Positions 34,933-42,621 of a stretch of DNA of 56,019 nucleotides are shown here, one piece after another (the first letter of the stretch is position 1; every line of letters starts with the position of its first letter). Source of the DNA: Planctomycetota bacterium (GTDB lineage: Bacteria; Planctomycetota; SZUA-567; H5-PLA8); contig JAKLKQ010000044.1 in the NCBI GenBank assembly GCA_023150555.1, positions 1 through 56,019 of the forward strand, given 5' to 3'. The position numbers and the translations under genes were made by a program. The notes under the pieces are model-generated. The model had not been told where the DNA came from and did no database searches. It worked only from the letters and a program-made list of their open reading frames with translations.

Positions 34933-36561
34933 ATGAAGCTATCTCCGGAAACCCCTACGGCCCGCATGGAGCCCCGCATGGAAGCGGCGTCCGAACCGCA
35001 AGCCTGGCAGGACGATGCCGGCGACCTGCGCCTGCTGCAGGTCCTGCAGGCCGGGCCGGAAACCGATCCGGCCGCGTACCAGGCCGCGTGGGAAGCCTTC
35101 GTGCAGCGCCACCAGGCGAAGGTCCACCGCACGGCGACGCACCTGGCCGGCGCGGACGCGGCCGACGAGGTCGTGCAGGAGACCTTCATCGCCTTCTACC
35201 GCACGCTTCAGCGCGGTGTGGCCTTCGACCGCAACGTCACGGGATGGCTCGCGCGCGTCGCCACCCGCCGCGCCCTGAACGTCCTGCGCAGCCGCAAACG
35301 GAGGCTCCCCAACGTGGACGACCCGACGCTGACCGCCGCGCCCGAGACCGCGAGCCCGCAGGCCGAACGCGCGGGCTTCGCCGACGAGGCCAAGCGCCTG
35401 CTCGCGGACCTGACGCAGGCGCTGCCCGACCGCCTGCGCCTGCCGGTGGTGATGTACTACTGCGCCGGACTGACGCAGCCGGAGATCGCCCAGGAGCTGG
35501 ACTGTTCGCAGCAGTCCGTCAGCGAGCGCCTGAAGAAGGGCCTCGAGGCGCTGAAGGCCAGCCTCAAGCGCCACGGCTACGCATCGCTGCCCGCCGCCCT
35601 GCCGCTGACCGACGCCCTGCGCGAAGCGCTGACGACGGGAACCGCCGCTACGCCGGCACCGGCACTCAACACGATCCCCAGCCGCATCGGTGAGCTGGCC
35701 AGCCAGGCGACGGCCCGCGTGGCCGCCAAGAGCAGCGCGTCGTCGCTGCTTTGGATCGCCGCGGCCGCCGCGACGGTGGCAGGGGCCGCCGGCGCGTACG
35801 TGTGGATGGAAAGCCGCCCGGCGCCGGCCGCCCAAACGGCGGAGCCTGCGGCGGCGAAGACCCCGGAACCGCCTGGGCACGCGGGCGAAAAGAGCGAAGC
35901 GCCCTTGCCCTATCCGCGGCAGGTGCTGGCGTGGAACTTCAAGAAAGGCCTGCCGGACAACTGCGAAGCCTACCGCCGGATTCGCGGCAATGAGGACCGC
36001 ACGAACTTCAAGCTGGACCCGTCCGACCTGAAGCTGCGAGCAGACGGCTTGTTCGTGAAGTACCCCCGCGAGAACTACATCGCGGTGCCCGTCATGCTGC
36101 AGGACAAGGCCTACCGCATCAGATGCCGGATGCGGGCGGTCGCCGGGCAACCGAAAGTCGGCATGTTCGCCATGGGGCTTATGGACTGGGCCAAAAAGAA
36201 CTCGCCCCGCAGCGGCGTCTACGACCTCTCCGTGCTGGGCGACCAGATGAAGGAGCTGCAGGGGAAAATCACCCAGGACACGGTCTGGGAGTCCTTCGCC
36301 TGGCCGGAAGGCGAGCGCTGGCGGATGGCCGTGCGCACCGGGCACCTGTACGCCTGCGTTCTGGACTACGCCAAGTTTGAAGGCCTGGACATGCGTTTCA
36401 TCGTCGGCGGCCGCTACTACCTCATCGATTCCCTGCGCGTGGAGGAGATCGATCCCGCCACGCTGGCGCCGCTGAAGGAGACGCTCGCCAAGCTCCCCGG
36501 CTGGACCGCCATGAACGCGGAGCTGACCTACGAGCGGAACGGCCCGGAGTTGGACCCGTGA
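34933..36561 (+). CDS. Membrane-tethered ECF sigma factor with extracytoplasmic domain (copy A2)
   Basis: This 542-residue paralogue is nearly colinear with copy A1 through region 2 (ADEVVQETFIAFYRTL), region 4 (GLTQPEIAQELDCSQQSVSERL), the linker IPSRIGELASQATARVAA and the membrane helix at about 270-292 (SSLLWIAAAAATVAGAAGAYVW). The extracytoplasmic part has diverged strongly: only the opening (VLAWNFKKGLPDNCEAYRRI) and closing motif (SLRVEEIDPA) recall copy A1. Conserved sigma core plus variable tail suggests a duplication followed by a change of ligand. AGGAG is eleven bases before the ATG, as in the paralogue. The stop overlaps the GTG of the methyltransferase gene (GTGA), implying coupled translation. 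Confidence 0.88.
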   Translation: MKLSPETPTARMEPRMEAASEPQAWQDDAGDLRLLQVLQAGPETDPAAYQAAWEAFVQRHQAKVHRTATHLAGADAADEVVQETFIAFYRTLQRGVAFDRNVTGWLARVATRRALNVLRSRKRRLPNVDDPTLTAAPETASPQAERAGFADEAKRLLADLTQALPDRLRLPVVMYYCAGLTQPEIAQELDCSQQSVSERLKKGLEALKASLKRHGYASLPAALPLTDALREALTTGTAATPAPALNTIPSRIGELASQATARVAAKSSASSLLWIAAAAATVAGAAGAYVWMESRPAPAAQTAEPAAAKTPEPPGHAGEKSEAPLPYPRQVLAWNFKKGLPDNCEAYRRIRGNEDRTNFKLDPSDLKLRADGLFVKYPRENYIAVPVMLQDKAYRIRCRMRAVAGQPKVGMFAMGLMDWAKKNSPRSGVYDLSVLGDQMKELQGKITQDTVWESFAWPEGERWRMAVRTGHLYACVLDYAKFEGLDMRFIVGGRYYLIDSLRVEEIDPATLAPLKETLAKLPGWTAMNAELTYERNGPELDP

Positions 36562-37295
36562 GCGCCCCGGCCTGCGCCCCCGCCCTGCCCGCGGTCCCCA
36601 AGGCGGCCGCCGAGCGCGCGCTGGAAGCGTGCGAGGTCCACGCGGCCGAGTCCGCCGGCGTGCTCGATGAACTCGACCGCGCCAACGCACTCTTCGGGAT
36701 CGGCGACGCGATTGCGCGCCCGCTCCTGGCCTGGTGCGAAGAGTACGCCCCGCGCGGCGGCGCCCTGCGCGTGCTCGACGCCGGCTGCGGCTGCGGCGGG
36801 CTGCTGCTGCGCCTGGCCGAAGCCTTCGAGAAGACCGGGCTGGCCTGCGAATGGATCGGCCTCGACCCGAACCCGCACGCGATCGAACGCGCCCATGCCC
36901 GCGCGAAGGCGCGCGGCGCTGCGAACGTGCGCTTCGTCTGCGGGACGCTCGCCGATCTGCCCGACGGCTGCGCGGACTTCGCGGTCAGCACCTTCGTGCT
37001 GCATCACCTCGATGCGCGGGAGTTGTCGCCGTGGCTGCGGCACCTGCGGCGCGTGGCCTCGTCCGGCGCGCTGCTGCTGGACTTCCGCCGCGGGGCTTCG
37101 CCGCTGCTGCGCGCCGCATGGCAGGGCGCGCTCCTGGCCGCGGGCTTCTCGCGGGACCTGCGCGCCGACGGCGTAGCCTCCCTGCGCAGCGCCTGGACCG
37201 AAGACGAACTGTGCACCGCTGCCTCCGCAGCCGGCTGGCACCCGCGCCTGGAGCGCGTGCAAGGCCTGTGCTGCCGCCTGCGCGGCCGCTGGTAG
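36558..37295 (+). CDS. Class I SAM-dependent methyltransferase, coupled to sigma copy A2
   Basis: The 245-residue product starts with GTG overlapping the stop of the upstream sigma gene by four bases. The SAM-binding motif I is VLDAGCGCGGLLLRLAEAF, the acidic end of strand 2 is GLDPNPHAIERA, motif II is CADFAVSTFVLHHLD, and RHLRRVASSGALLLDF follows. These fit a small-molecule or quinone/UbiE-like methyltransferase. The N-terminal 60 residues resemble the cap of SAM enzymes acting on small hydroxylated aromatic substrates. The substrate is not known. Because a second methyltransferase follows the other tethered sigma (39972), the association may be functional. Confidence 0.82.
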   Translation: MSAPACAPALPAVPKAAAERALEACEVHAAESAGVLDELDRANALFGIGDAIARPLLAWCEEYAPRGGALRVLDAGCGCGGLLLRLAEAFEKTGLACEWIGLDPNPHAIERAHARAKARGAANVRFVCGTLADLPDGCADFAVSTFVLHHLDARELSPWLRHLRRVASSGALLLDFRRGASPLLRAAWQGALLAAGFSRDLRADGVASLRSAWTEDELCTAASAAGWHPRLERVQGLCCRLRGRW

Positions 37296-37310
37296 CAGCC
37301 GCACGAATAC

Positions 37311-37338
37311 AACTCCTTTCGATCAAACAAGTTAAATA
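37311..37338 (+). promoter_or_regulatory. Predicted ECF promoter (AACTCC-N7-CAAACAAGTTAAATA), copy 1
   Basis: AACTCC (37311-37316) and GTTAAA (37331-37336) are spaced so that AAC and GTT are 17 bases apart, matching the GGAACTT-N15-GTCTAA geometry of classic ECF promoters. The same 28-base pattern with identical spacing recurs at 38257-38284. It stands 59 bases before the start codon of the sigma region 2 gene. Confidence 0.7.
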
Positions 37339-37396
37339 TACCAATAAAGTCCACTGAACGGCCGGCTTCCGCGCATGGATGGGCGAAGGAGACGCG

Positions 37397-37729
37397 ATGC
37401 GCGCATCCGAAGCCGCCCCTACGCCCACGCTGCCGAAGCCCGCCCTGTCCGCCAGCACCGAAGAGGACGCCGAAGACCTTCGGCTGCTGAAGGCGATCGC
37501 CGAGCGCCGCGACCGCGCGGCCTTCCGGCGATTCTACGAGCGCTACGAGCGCACGGCCTACAACCTGGCCTACCACTTGACCAGCGACCAGGACCGCGCC
37601 GCGGAGGCGGTGCAGAGCGGCATGGTCTGCGTCTGGACAAGCGCGGCATCCATCCCGCCCGGCAGCAACGCGCGCGCATGGCTCCTGCGCATCGTCGCGC
37701 GGGAGAGCCTGCGCGTGGTTGAAGCGTAG
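37397..37729 (+). CDS. Stand-alone sigma region 2 protein (no region 4)
   Basis: The protein has 110 residues. The ATG at 37397 is behind AAGGAG; an ATG at 37379 is also possible. EEDAEDLRLLKAIAERRDRAAFRRFYERYERTAYNLAYHLTSD, AAEAVQSGMVCVWTSAASI and AWLLRIVARESLRVVEA align with region 2 of the gene at 38346 (its MRIVARESMRTARK). The chain stops exactly where the region 2-4 linker would begin, and no region 4 sequence lies downstream in any forward frame before the next gene. It could bind core polymerase and the -10 element, or act as a decoy or partner for another sigma. Its promoter element is the same as that of the full-length neighbour. Confidence 0.75.
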   Translation: MRASEAAPTPTLPKPALSASTEEDAEDLRLLKAIAERRDRAAFRRFYERYERTAYNLAYHLTSDQDRAAEAVQSGMVCVWTSAASIPPGSNARAWLLRIVARESLRVVEA

Positions 37730-37772
37730 CCCTCTTCCTTCGCAGGCCGCGCGGCGCTACAGTGACGGTTCT

Positions 37773-38258
37773 ATGGACACGGATGGCCCGCCGCCCGACT
37801 ACTACACAGTGCTGCCGCCGATCGAGTTGAACCACCGCAGCTGGTGGCGCAGCAACTTCCTGCAGGCCCAGTTCGAGAATGGACCCTGGAGCGGATACAT
37901 CAGCCTCCTGCACCAGATGCCGGAACGGATGCGCGCCGTGTTGAGCCTGGTGCCGGAGTCCGCGCGGTTTCTACGGCGCCACGACCGCCTGGGCGGGCTG
38001 CATATGCTCCTTATGGCTGCCGGCCTGGTGGTGGCCGGCCTGTTCGGCGTGCTGGGCTGGCACCACTGGCAAGCGTCCTCGAGCGATAACGTGGAAGGCG
38101 TGGTGCTGCTGTACTTCTCGCTGGCCCTGCTGGGGCTGGCCGGGTTCGCCGCTTCGATCCTGGTCGGCATCGACAGCTTCCGCATGTTCCTGAAGGCCGT
38201 CGATGCCTACAATGAGCAGGTCCGGGGCGCATTAAAACCCGCGCTGAATGAACATTAA
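37773..38258 (+). CDS. Small membrane protein behind the region 2 gene
   Basis: The 161-residue product has a 75-residue soluble N-terminus (PPPDYYTVLPPIELNHRSWW...FLRRHDRLGG), two transmembrane helices (LHMLLMAAGLVVAGLFGVLG and VEGVVLLYFSLALLGLAGFA) and a short tail. No anti-sigma signature (zinc HxxxCxxC or RseA-type) is visible. The ribosome site is poor. It starts 43 bases after the region 2 gene, presumably in the same transcript. It may be a membrane anchor or partner for the region 2 protein; this is inference from position. The -35 element of the next sigma promoter overlaps its stop codon. Confidence 0.65.
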   Translation: MDTDGPPPDYYTVLPPIELNHRSWWRSNFLQAQFENGPWSGYISLLHQMPERMRAVLSLVPESARFLRRHDRLGGLHMLLMAAGLVVAGLFGVLGWHHWQASSSDNVEGVVLLYFSLALLGLAGFAASILVGIDSFRMFLKAVDAYNEQVRGALKPALNEH

Positions 38259-38284
38259 CTCCATGCCCACAAACAAGTTAAATA
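38257..38284 (+). promoter_or_regulatory. Predicted ECF promoter (AACTCC-N7-CAAACAAGTTAAATA), copy 2
   Basis: AACTCC at 38257-38262 and CAAACAAGTTAAATA at 38270-38284 match copy 1 exactly in both boxes and in spacing, while the seven bases between them differ (ATGCCCA versus TTTCGAT). The ATG of the tethered sigma gene is 61 bases further on. Conservation of the boxes but not the filler argues for function. Confidence 0.7.
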
Positions 38285-38345
38285 ATTTTCAGGAAACAGC
38301 TTCTCACTTTCCGGGGCTCTGGGTAGGAAGAGCGGAGACGATGCG

Positions 38346-39881
38346 ATGCGTGCGATCGAAACCCCCGGTGCCCCGGCCATGAACGCTTCCCTGGCCGAGC
38401 CCTCCCGCGACCGCGAGGACGCCGCGCTGCTGGCGGCGATCTCCGAACGCCGCGACCGCGAGGCCTTCGCGGAACTGTACGCGCGTTACGAGCAGCCCGC
38501 CTACAACCTCGCCCGGTACCTGACCAGCAACGACGACCGCGCGGCCGAGGCCGCCCAGGAGGCGATGCTGCGAGTCTGGACGCGCGCGGCCAACTTCCGG
38601 CCCGACGGCAACGCCCACGGCTGGATCATGCGCATCGTCGCCCGCGAGAGCATGCGCACCGCCCGCAAGCGCCGCGCCGAGACCGCGGAAGAGGGCCAGG
38701 ATATGGACCACCATGCCCAAGGCACCCGCGCGGGCGCCGCCGGCGCCGCAAAGCTGGCGCAGGATGAGGAACTCGACGCGCTGCGCCGCTCGCTCGAGCG
38801 CCTGCCCGAAGCGTACCGCCGCATCGTGGCGCTGTACTACGGCGCGGGGATGAGCCAGCGCGAGATCGGCGAGGAACTGGACGTCTCGCAGCGCACCGTC
38901 AGCACGCAGCTCGAGGAGGCCCTCAAGCGCCTGCGCTCGATGCTCACCCACGCCGGCGTCGCCGCCGCCGCGCCGCTGCTGGGCACGGAGACGATCTTCT
39001 CGGCGCTCAGCACCGGGCACGTTCCGCCCGCGGGCCTGGGCGAAGCCACGCTGGCGCGCCTGAGCGACGCGCCGGTGAGCCAAATCAGCCGGGCGCTCTC
39101 ACGCAAGGCCGCCGCCGCCAGCGGCAGCTCAGCGCTGTGGATCGCCGGGGCGTTGGCGCTCGCCATAGCCGCCGCCGCAGGCGGCTTGTGGGCGCTGCAA
39201 GAATCCGCCGCATCCAAGCCGGAAGGAACCACCAAGGCCGCCAGCGCAAAGACAGAAGCTTTGAAATCCGGCAATGAGAGCGGCGCCGTCGCGCCGCCCC
39301 TAGAAGAACCCGGCCTGCTGGGGCGCTGGTTCTTCGAGAAGGGTCCGCCCGAGGGCTTTGAGATTGTGCGCGGCACCTGGACTTGGCAGGCTCCGAAGGA
39401 CGGCAAACCCGGCGCGATGCATTCGCCCGGCCGCGTGTGGATGCTGGCGCCGCTGACACTGCCGGAGAAACTGCCGGTGCGCATCGCCTTCCGCTTCAGG
39501 CCGGCGGACAAGGACAAGGAGTTCAACTTCAGCGCTTATCGCACCGACGGCACGAAGGTCACCACTCGAACGCTCTGGAGCCAGCGCGGCATGTCGTTGA
39601 AGCCAAGCGAGAGCTTCACCATCCACGAGTACGTTTTGGGCCGCTATACGCTGGGCATGTTCCTGGACGAGCGGCTGGTATACGGTGTCGAATATCAGGA
39701 AGATTCCATCGCGCGCAAGCTCTGCCTGGCCTTTGTAAACATGGAGCTCTACGAAATCGAGATCCGTGCGCTGGCCCCGAATGAGGTGCCGGAAAGCCTG
39801 CTCGACCCCAGGGCCGTCATCGAAGCACTGAACGTGACGCCCGAGCAGGCCGCCGAGATGCCGCTGCGCGGCGACGACTGA
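38346..39881 (+). CDS. Membrane-tethered ECF sigma factor with extracytoplasmic domain (type B)
   Basis: This 511-residue protein has region 2 (YNLARYLTSNDDRAAEAAQE, AMLRVWTRAANFRPDGNAHG), region 4 (LERLPEAYRRIVALYYGAGM, HTH QREIGEELDVSQRTVSTQLE), a helix-rich linker, one transmembrane segment near 263-285 (SALWIAGALALAIAAAAGGL) and about 200 residues outside. The outer domain opens LLGRWFFEKGPPEGFEIVRG and has strands typical of a concanavalin-like sandwich (PVRIAFRFRPADKDKEFNFS, LCLAFVNMELYEIEIRALAP). Its sigma half is distinct from the A1/A2 pair but the layout is the same. GGAG is eight bases before the ATG; it shares its promoter element with the region 2 gene. A methyltransferase gene follows after 90 bases. 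Confidence 0.88.
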   Translation: MRAIETPGAPAMNASLAEPSRDREDAALLAAISERRDREAFAELYARYEQPAYNLARYLTSNDDRAAEAAQEAMLRVWTRAANFRPDGNAHGWIMRIVARESMRTARKRRAETAEEGQDMDHHAQGTRAGAAGAAKLAQDEELDALRRSLERLPEAYRRIVALYYGAGMSQREIGEELDVSQRTVSTQLEEALKRLRSMLTHAGVAAAAPLLGTETIFSALSTGHVPPAGLGEATLARLSDAPVSQISRALSRKAAAASGSSALWIAGALALAIAAAAGGLWALQESAASKPEGTTKAASAKTEALKSGNESGAVAPPLEEPGLLGRWFFEKGPPEGFEIVRGTWTWQAPKDGKPGAMHSPGRVWMLAPLTLPEKLPVRIAFRFRPADKDKEFNFSAYRTDGTKVTTRTLWSQRGMSLKPSESFTIHEYVLGRYTLGMFLDERLVYGVEYQEDSIARKLCLAFVNMELYEIEIRALAPNEVPESLLDPRAVIEALNVTPEQAAEMPLRGDD

Positions 39882-39971
39882 TCAAGCAGGCACTCGAAGG
39901 ACCGTCAACGCACCCGGCGCGGGCCGGGCACGGGGATCGTGTTGTCTCACCGCAGGGAAAAGGAGGCCGAC

Positions 39972-40691
39972 ATGCCAACCTTATCGCTCCTCGAGACCCG
40001 CATTCCGGCCACGCGCGTGCTGGAGCCCGCACCCGTGCACGAGAACCGCGAAGCCGTCGAATACGACGCGATGATCGAACGCTTCGCCTGGCTGCTCAAC
40101 CGCCCCTTCGTCGCGATGCTCGACCGTGTGCAGGGCGAGCACCTGCGCGTGCTGGACATCGGCACCGGCCCCGGCTGGGTGCCCGTGGAGCTGGCCAAGC
40201 GCCATCCCGGCTGGACCGTCACCGGCGTGGACCTCTCGGACGACATGCTCACCCGAGGGCGCCGCCGCGCCGTCGACGAAGGCGTGGCGAAGCGCGTGCG
40301 CTTCGCGCGCGGCAGCGCGACCGAGCTGCCGTTCGAAGACGGCGCGTTCGACCTGGTGGTCTCGCACTTCGTGCTGCACCACATTCCGAAACCCGAAGTG
40401 ATGCTCGCCGAAGCGCGGCGCGTCTGCTCAAACAACGGCGGCGTGTGCGTGAAGGACCTGCGGCGCCTGCCGCGCTGGCGCGCCGGCCTGCAGCTGGGCT
40501 TCTCGAAGCGCGTGCTGGGTTACAGCGAGCCGCAGATGGCGATGTACCGTGAATCGCTGGCGGCGGCGCTGACGCTGGACGAAGCGCGCGCGGCGGCGGA
40601 ACGTTCGCCCCTGGGCGACGCGAAGGTGCGCGGCTTCCGCGGGATCGACTTCGTCGTCACGGCGGGCCCGCTGTTCGGGCGCAGCTGGTGA
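39972..40691 (+). CDS. Class I SAM-dependent methyltransferase behind the type B sigma gene
   Basis: The protein has 239 residues. The start at 39972 has AGGAGG five bases upstream. Motif I is LRVLDIGTGPGWVPVELAKR, strand 2 ends VTGVDLSDDML, and SATELPFEDGAFDLVVSHFVLHHIPKPE is the UbiE-like motif II/III region. KDLRRLPRWRAGLQLG follows. These resemble menaquinone/ubiquinone or small-molecule methyltransferases. Sequence similarity to the methyltransferase at 36558 is limited to the SAM fold, so the pairing with sigma genes is not due to one simple duplication. The substrate is unknown. Confidence 0.85.
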   Translation: MPTLSLLETRIPATRVLEPAPVHENREAVEYDAMIERFAWLLNRPFVAMLDRVQGEHLRVLDIGTGPGWVPVELAKRHPGWTVTGVDLSDDMLTRGRRRAVDEGVAKRVRFARGSATELPFEDGAFDLVVSHFVLHHIPKPEVMLAEARRVCSNNGGVCVKDLRRLPRWRAGLQLGFSKRVLGYSEPQMAMYRESLAAALTLDEARAAAERSPLGDAKVRGFRGIDFVVTAGPLFGRSW

Positions 40692-40758
40692 ACGCGAAGC
40701 CCGCGCGCGAACGCGCGTTATCCCTCTACAAAACACAGAAGCGAAGGCGAAGCGGCGG

Positions 40759-41091
40759 CTACTCGAGGCCGAAGCGGTCGTCGACGAGCTTGAAGAGCGC
40801 CTCGAGCGCCTGCTCGGCGCCGGGCCCGCGCGCGCGAAAGGTGAACTCGTTGTCGTCGGCGGCCGCGGCGTTGACCATGTAGGCAGCGAACTCGATCATG
40901 TCGAGGATGGACTTGCTGTTCATGTCCAGCGCGTCCTTGCAGGCGTGGACTTCGCACTCGAACTGCGAAGCGGTCTCCACGATCTTCTGCGCGGGACGCA
41001 TGTGCAGACCGTGTTTGTTCTTCAGGCTGATGCGGCGCTCAAGCCACTCGCCGATCGCCTGGGTGGTCTTCTGTTTGGCGTCCACAGTCAT
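40759..41091 (-). CDS. HPr-family phosphocarrier protein (NPr-like)
   Basis: HPr passes phosphate from enzyme I to enzyme IIA proteins. This product has 110 residues from the ATG at 41091. The active histidine is H30 in HGLHMRPAQ (family norm HGLHARPA). S61 in NSKSILDM sits at the position of the regulatory Ser46, 31 residues after the histidine as in HPr. About 20 extra residues precede the fold. The gene lies 176 bases behind yvcK in the hpf-ptsN-yvcK direction. Enzyme I and HPr kinase are not in the window. In such settings the carrier acts in the nitrogen-PTS and not in sugar import. Confidence 0.88.
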   Translation of the reverse strand: MTVDAKQKTTQAIGEWLERRISLKNKHGLHMRPAQKIVETASQFECEVHACKDALDMNSKSILDMIEFAAYMVNAAAADDNEFTFRARGPGAEQALEALFKLVDDRFGLE

Positions 41092-41267
41092 GCCACCGAA
41101 ATATCCGCAGGGGCCAAGGTTGGCCTTTGATAATAAGGTCCAGTGAGGCTCGGCGCCAGCACCACTTTGCCGGATTTGCGATTTTGCCTCCGAGGTACCG
41201 GATAGTTGGCACGGGCGGAAGCGCGACTCTTTCACCCTTTAACCTCTGTCCTATAAACCGTTTACAA

Positions 41268-42545
41268 TCAGTCTTCCTTGAGCAGATCGATCAGAGCGCG
41301 GGCTAGCTTGCCGGTGTCGTGGCGAATCGGGTAGCCGGGATTCGCGACTTCGGCCTCGATGAGCTTGAACGGCGCGCCGGCGAAGGCTGCGGCGTCGTAC
41401 TTCACCTGGCGTGCGTGCAGTTCGTCGATGATCCAGCTGTATTCGTCGCTGCCCTTGGCGATGACGTGGCCGTTGGAGGACTCGGCGCTGCCGATGGGAC
41501 CGTTGTTGACCAGCACGTGGTTGTAGACGCGGTAGGGGCGCGTGTGCGCGTCGATGGCCTGCAGGAAGTCGACCAGGTCGTAGCCCTTGGTCTCGCCCTC
41601 GTAGGTCATGGTGTTGCAGACGAAGACCTTCTTGGCCTTGCTCTTGGCCAACGCGGAGGCCATGCCGTCGATGAGCAGGTTCGGCAGCACGCTGGTGTAG
41701 AGGCTGCCCGGGCCGAGCACGATCAGCTCGGCGTCCTCGATCGCCTTCACGATGTCGGGCGCGACGGGTTCGGGCTTGGGCTTCAGCTCCAGGCGCTTGA
41801 TGCGCTTCTCGGTCTTGGCGATCAGGGCCTGGCCGGTGGTCTTGGTGCCGTCCTCGTGCTCGGCGACGAGGAAGATCTTCTCGAGCGTCGACGGCAGCAC
41901 CTGCCCGCGCACGCTCAGGATGTGGTTGGCCTCGCGGACGGCCGCGCCGAAGTCGCCGCGGATGCGCGCGAGCGCCGTCAGGAAGAGGTTGCCGAAGTTG
42001 TGCCCGCCCAGCTCGTTCTCGGGGAAGCGGTAGTCGAGCAGCTCGGCCATCATGGGCTCCTCGTCAGCCAGCGCGATCAGGCATTTGCGCAGGTCGCCGG
42101 GGGGCTGCAGGCCCAGCTCCTGGCGCAGCTTGCCGCTGGAACCGCCGTCGTCGGCCATCGAAACGATTGCGGTCGTATAGCCGGCGGTCTCGCGCAGGCC
42201 GGTCAGCACGGTGGACAGGCCGGTGCCGCCGCCAATGGCGACCACGCGCGCACCGTGGCTGAACTGGGCGCGGCGGTAGGCGGCGTCGGCGATGCCGGTC
42301 TCGCGCCCGCGGTGCTCGACCAGGCCCCACATGGTCTTGATCAGGCGGTAGATGCCGGTGATCAGGCAGAACGCGGAGAGCACGAAGCCCAGGATCGCGG
42401 CGGTGATGGCCACGGGCGAGGGCTTGAAGAGCGAGAACAGGACCGCCATGGCGGCCAGGATCCCGAAGATCAGGCCCAGGAAGATGATCGCGATCCAGCG
42501 CTTGATGCGCAGGCCGGGGCGCAACCATTTGAAGACACGTTGCAT
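41268..42545 (-). CDS. yvcK: YvcK/CofD-like gluconeogenesis factor, membrane-anchored
   Basis: YvcK proteins bind UDP-GlcNAc and influence gluconeogenic growth and cell-wall precursor supply. After two transmembrane helices (AIIFLGLIFGILAAMAVLFS, AITAAILGFVLSAFCLITGI), the core begins VVAIGGGTGLSTVLTGLR and continues SMADDGGSSGKLRQELGLQP, PGDLRKCLIALAD, GHNFGNLFLTAL, LIVLGPGSLYTSVLPNLL and VFVCNTMTYEGETKGYDL, all standard. The length is 425 residues. N-terminal membrane anchors occur in some but not all members. It lies between ptsN and the HPr gene, linking phosphocarrier signalling with precursor metabolism. No clear ribosome site before the ATG. Confidence 0.92.
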   Translation of the reverse strand: MQRVFKWLRPGLRIKRWIAIIFLGLIFGILAAMAVLFSLFKPSPVAITAAILGFVLSAFCLITGIYRLIKTMWGLVEHRGRETGIADAAYRRAQFSHGARVVAIGGGTGLSTVLTGLRETAGYTTAIVSMADDGGSSGKLRQELGLQPPGDLRKCLIALADEEPMMAELLDYRFPENELGGHNFGNLFLTALARIRGDFGAAVREANHILSVRGQVLPSTLEKIFLVAEHEDGTKTTGQALIAKTEKRIKRLELKPKPEPVAPDIVKAIEDAELIVLGPGSLYTSVLPNLLIDGMASALAKSKAKKVFVCNTMTYEGETKGYDLVDFLQAIDAHTRPYRVYNHVLVNNGPIGSAESSNGHVIAKGSDEYSWIIDELHARQVKYDAAAFAGAPFKLIEAEVANPGYPIRHDTGKLARALIDLLKED

Positions 42546-42621
42546 GCCGGAAACTGTAGCGGAGCGGGCCGGGAATTCGAGGGCAGGGCCACCGAGTGCC
42601 GCGCGGGGGCGGCGGCTCGGC

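Noticed and set aside
37730..37772. Search for a frameshifted sigma region 4 after the region 2-only gene
   Set aside because: No frame between 37730 and 38345 shows a region 4 helix-turn-helix; the next protein is a two-helix membrane protein.
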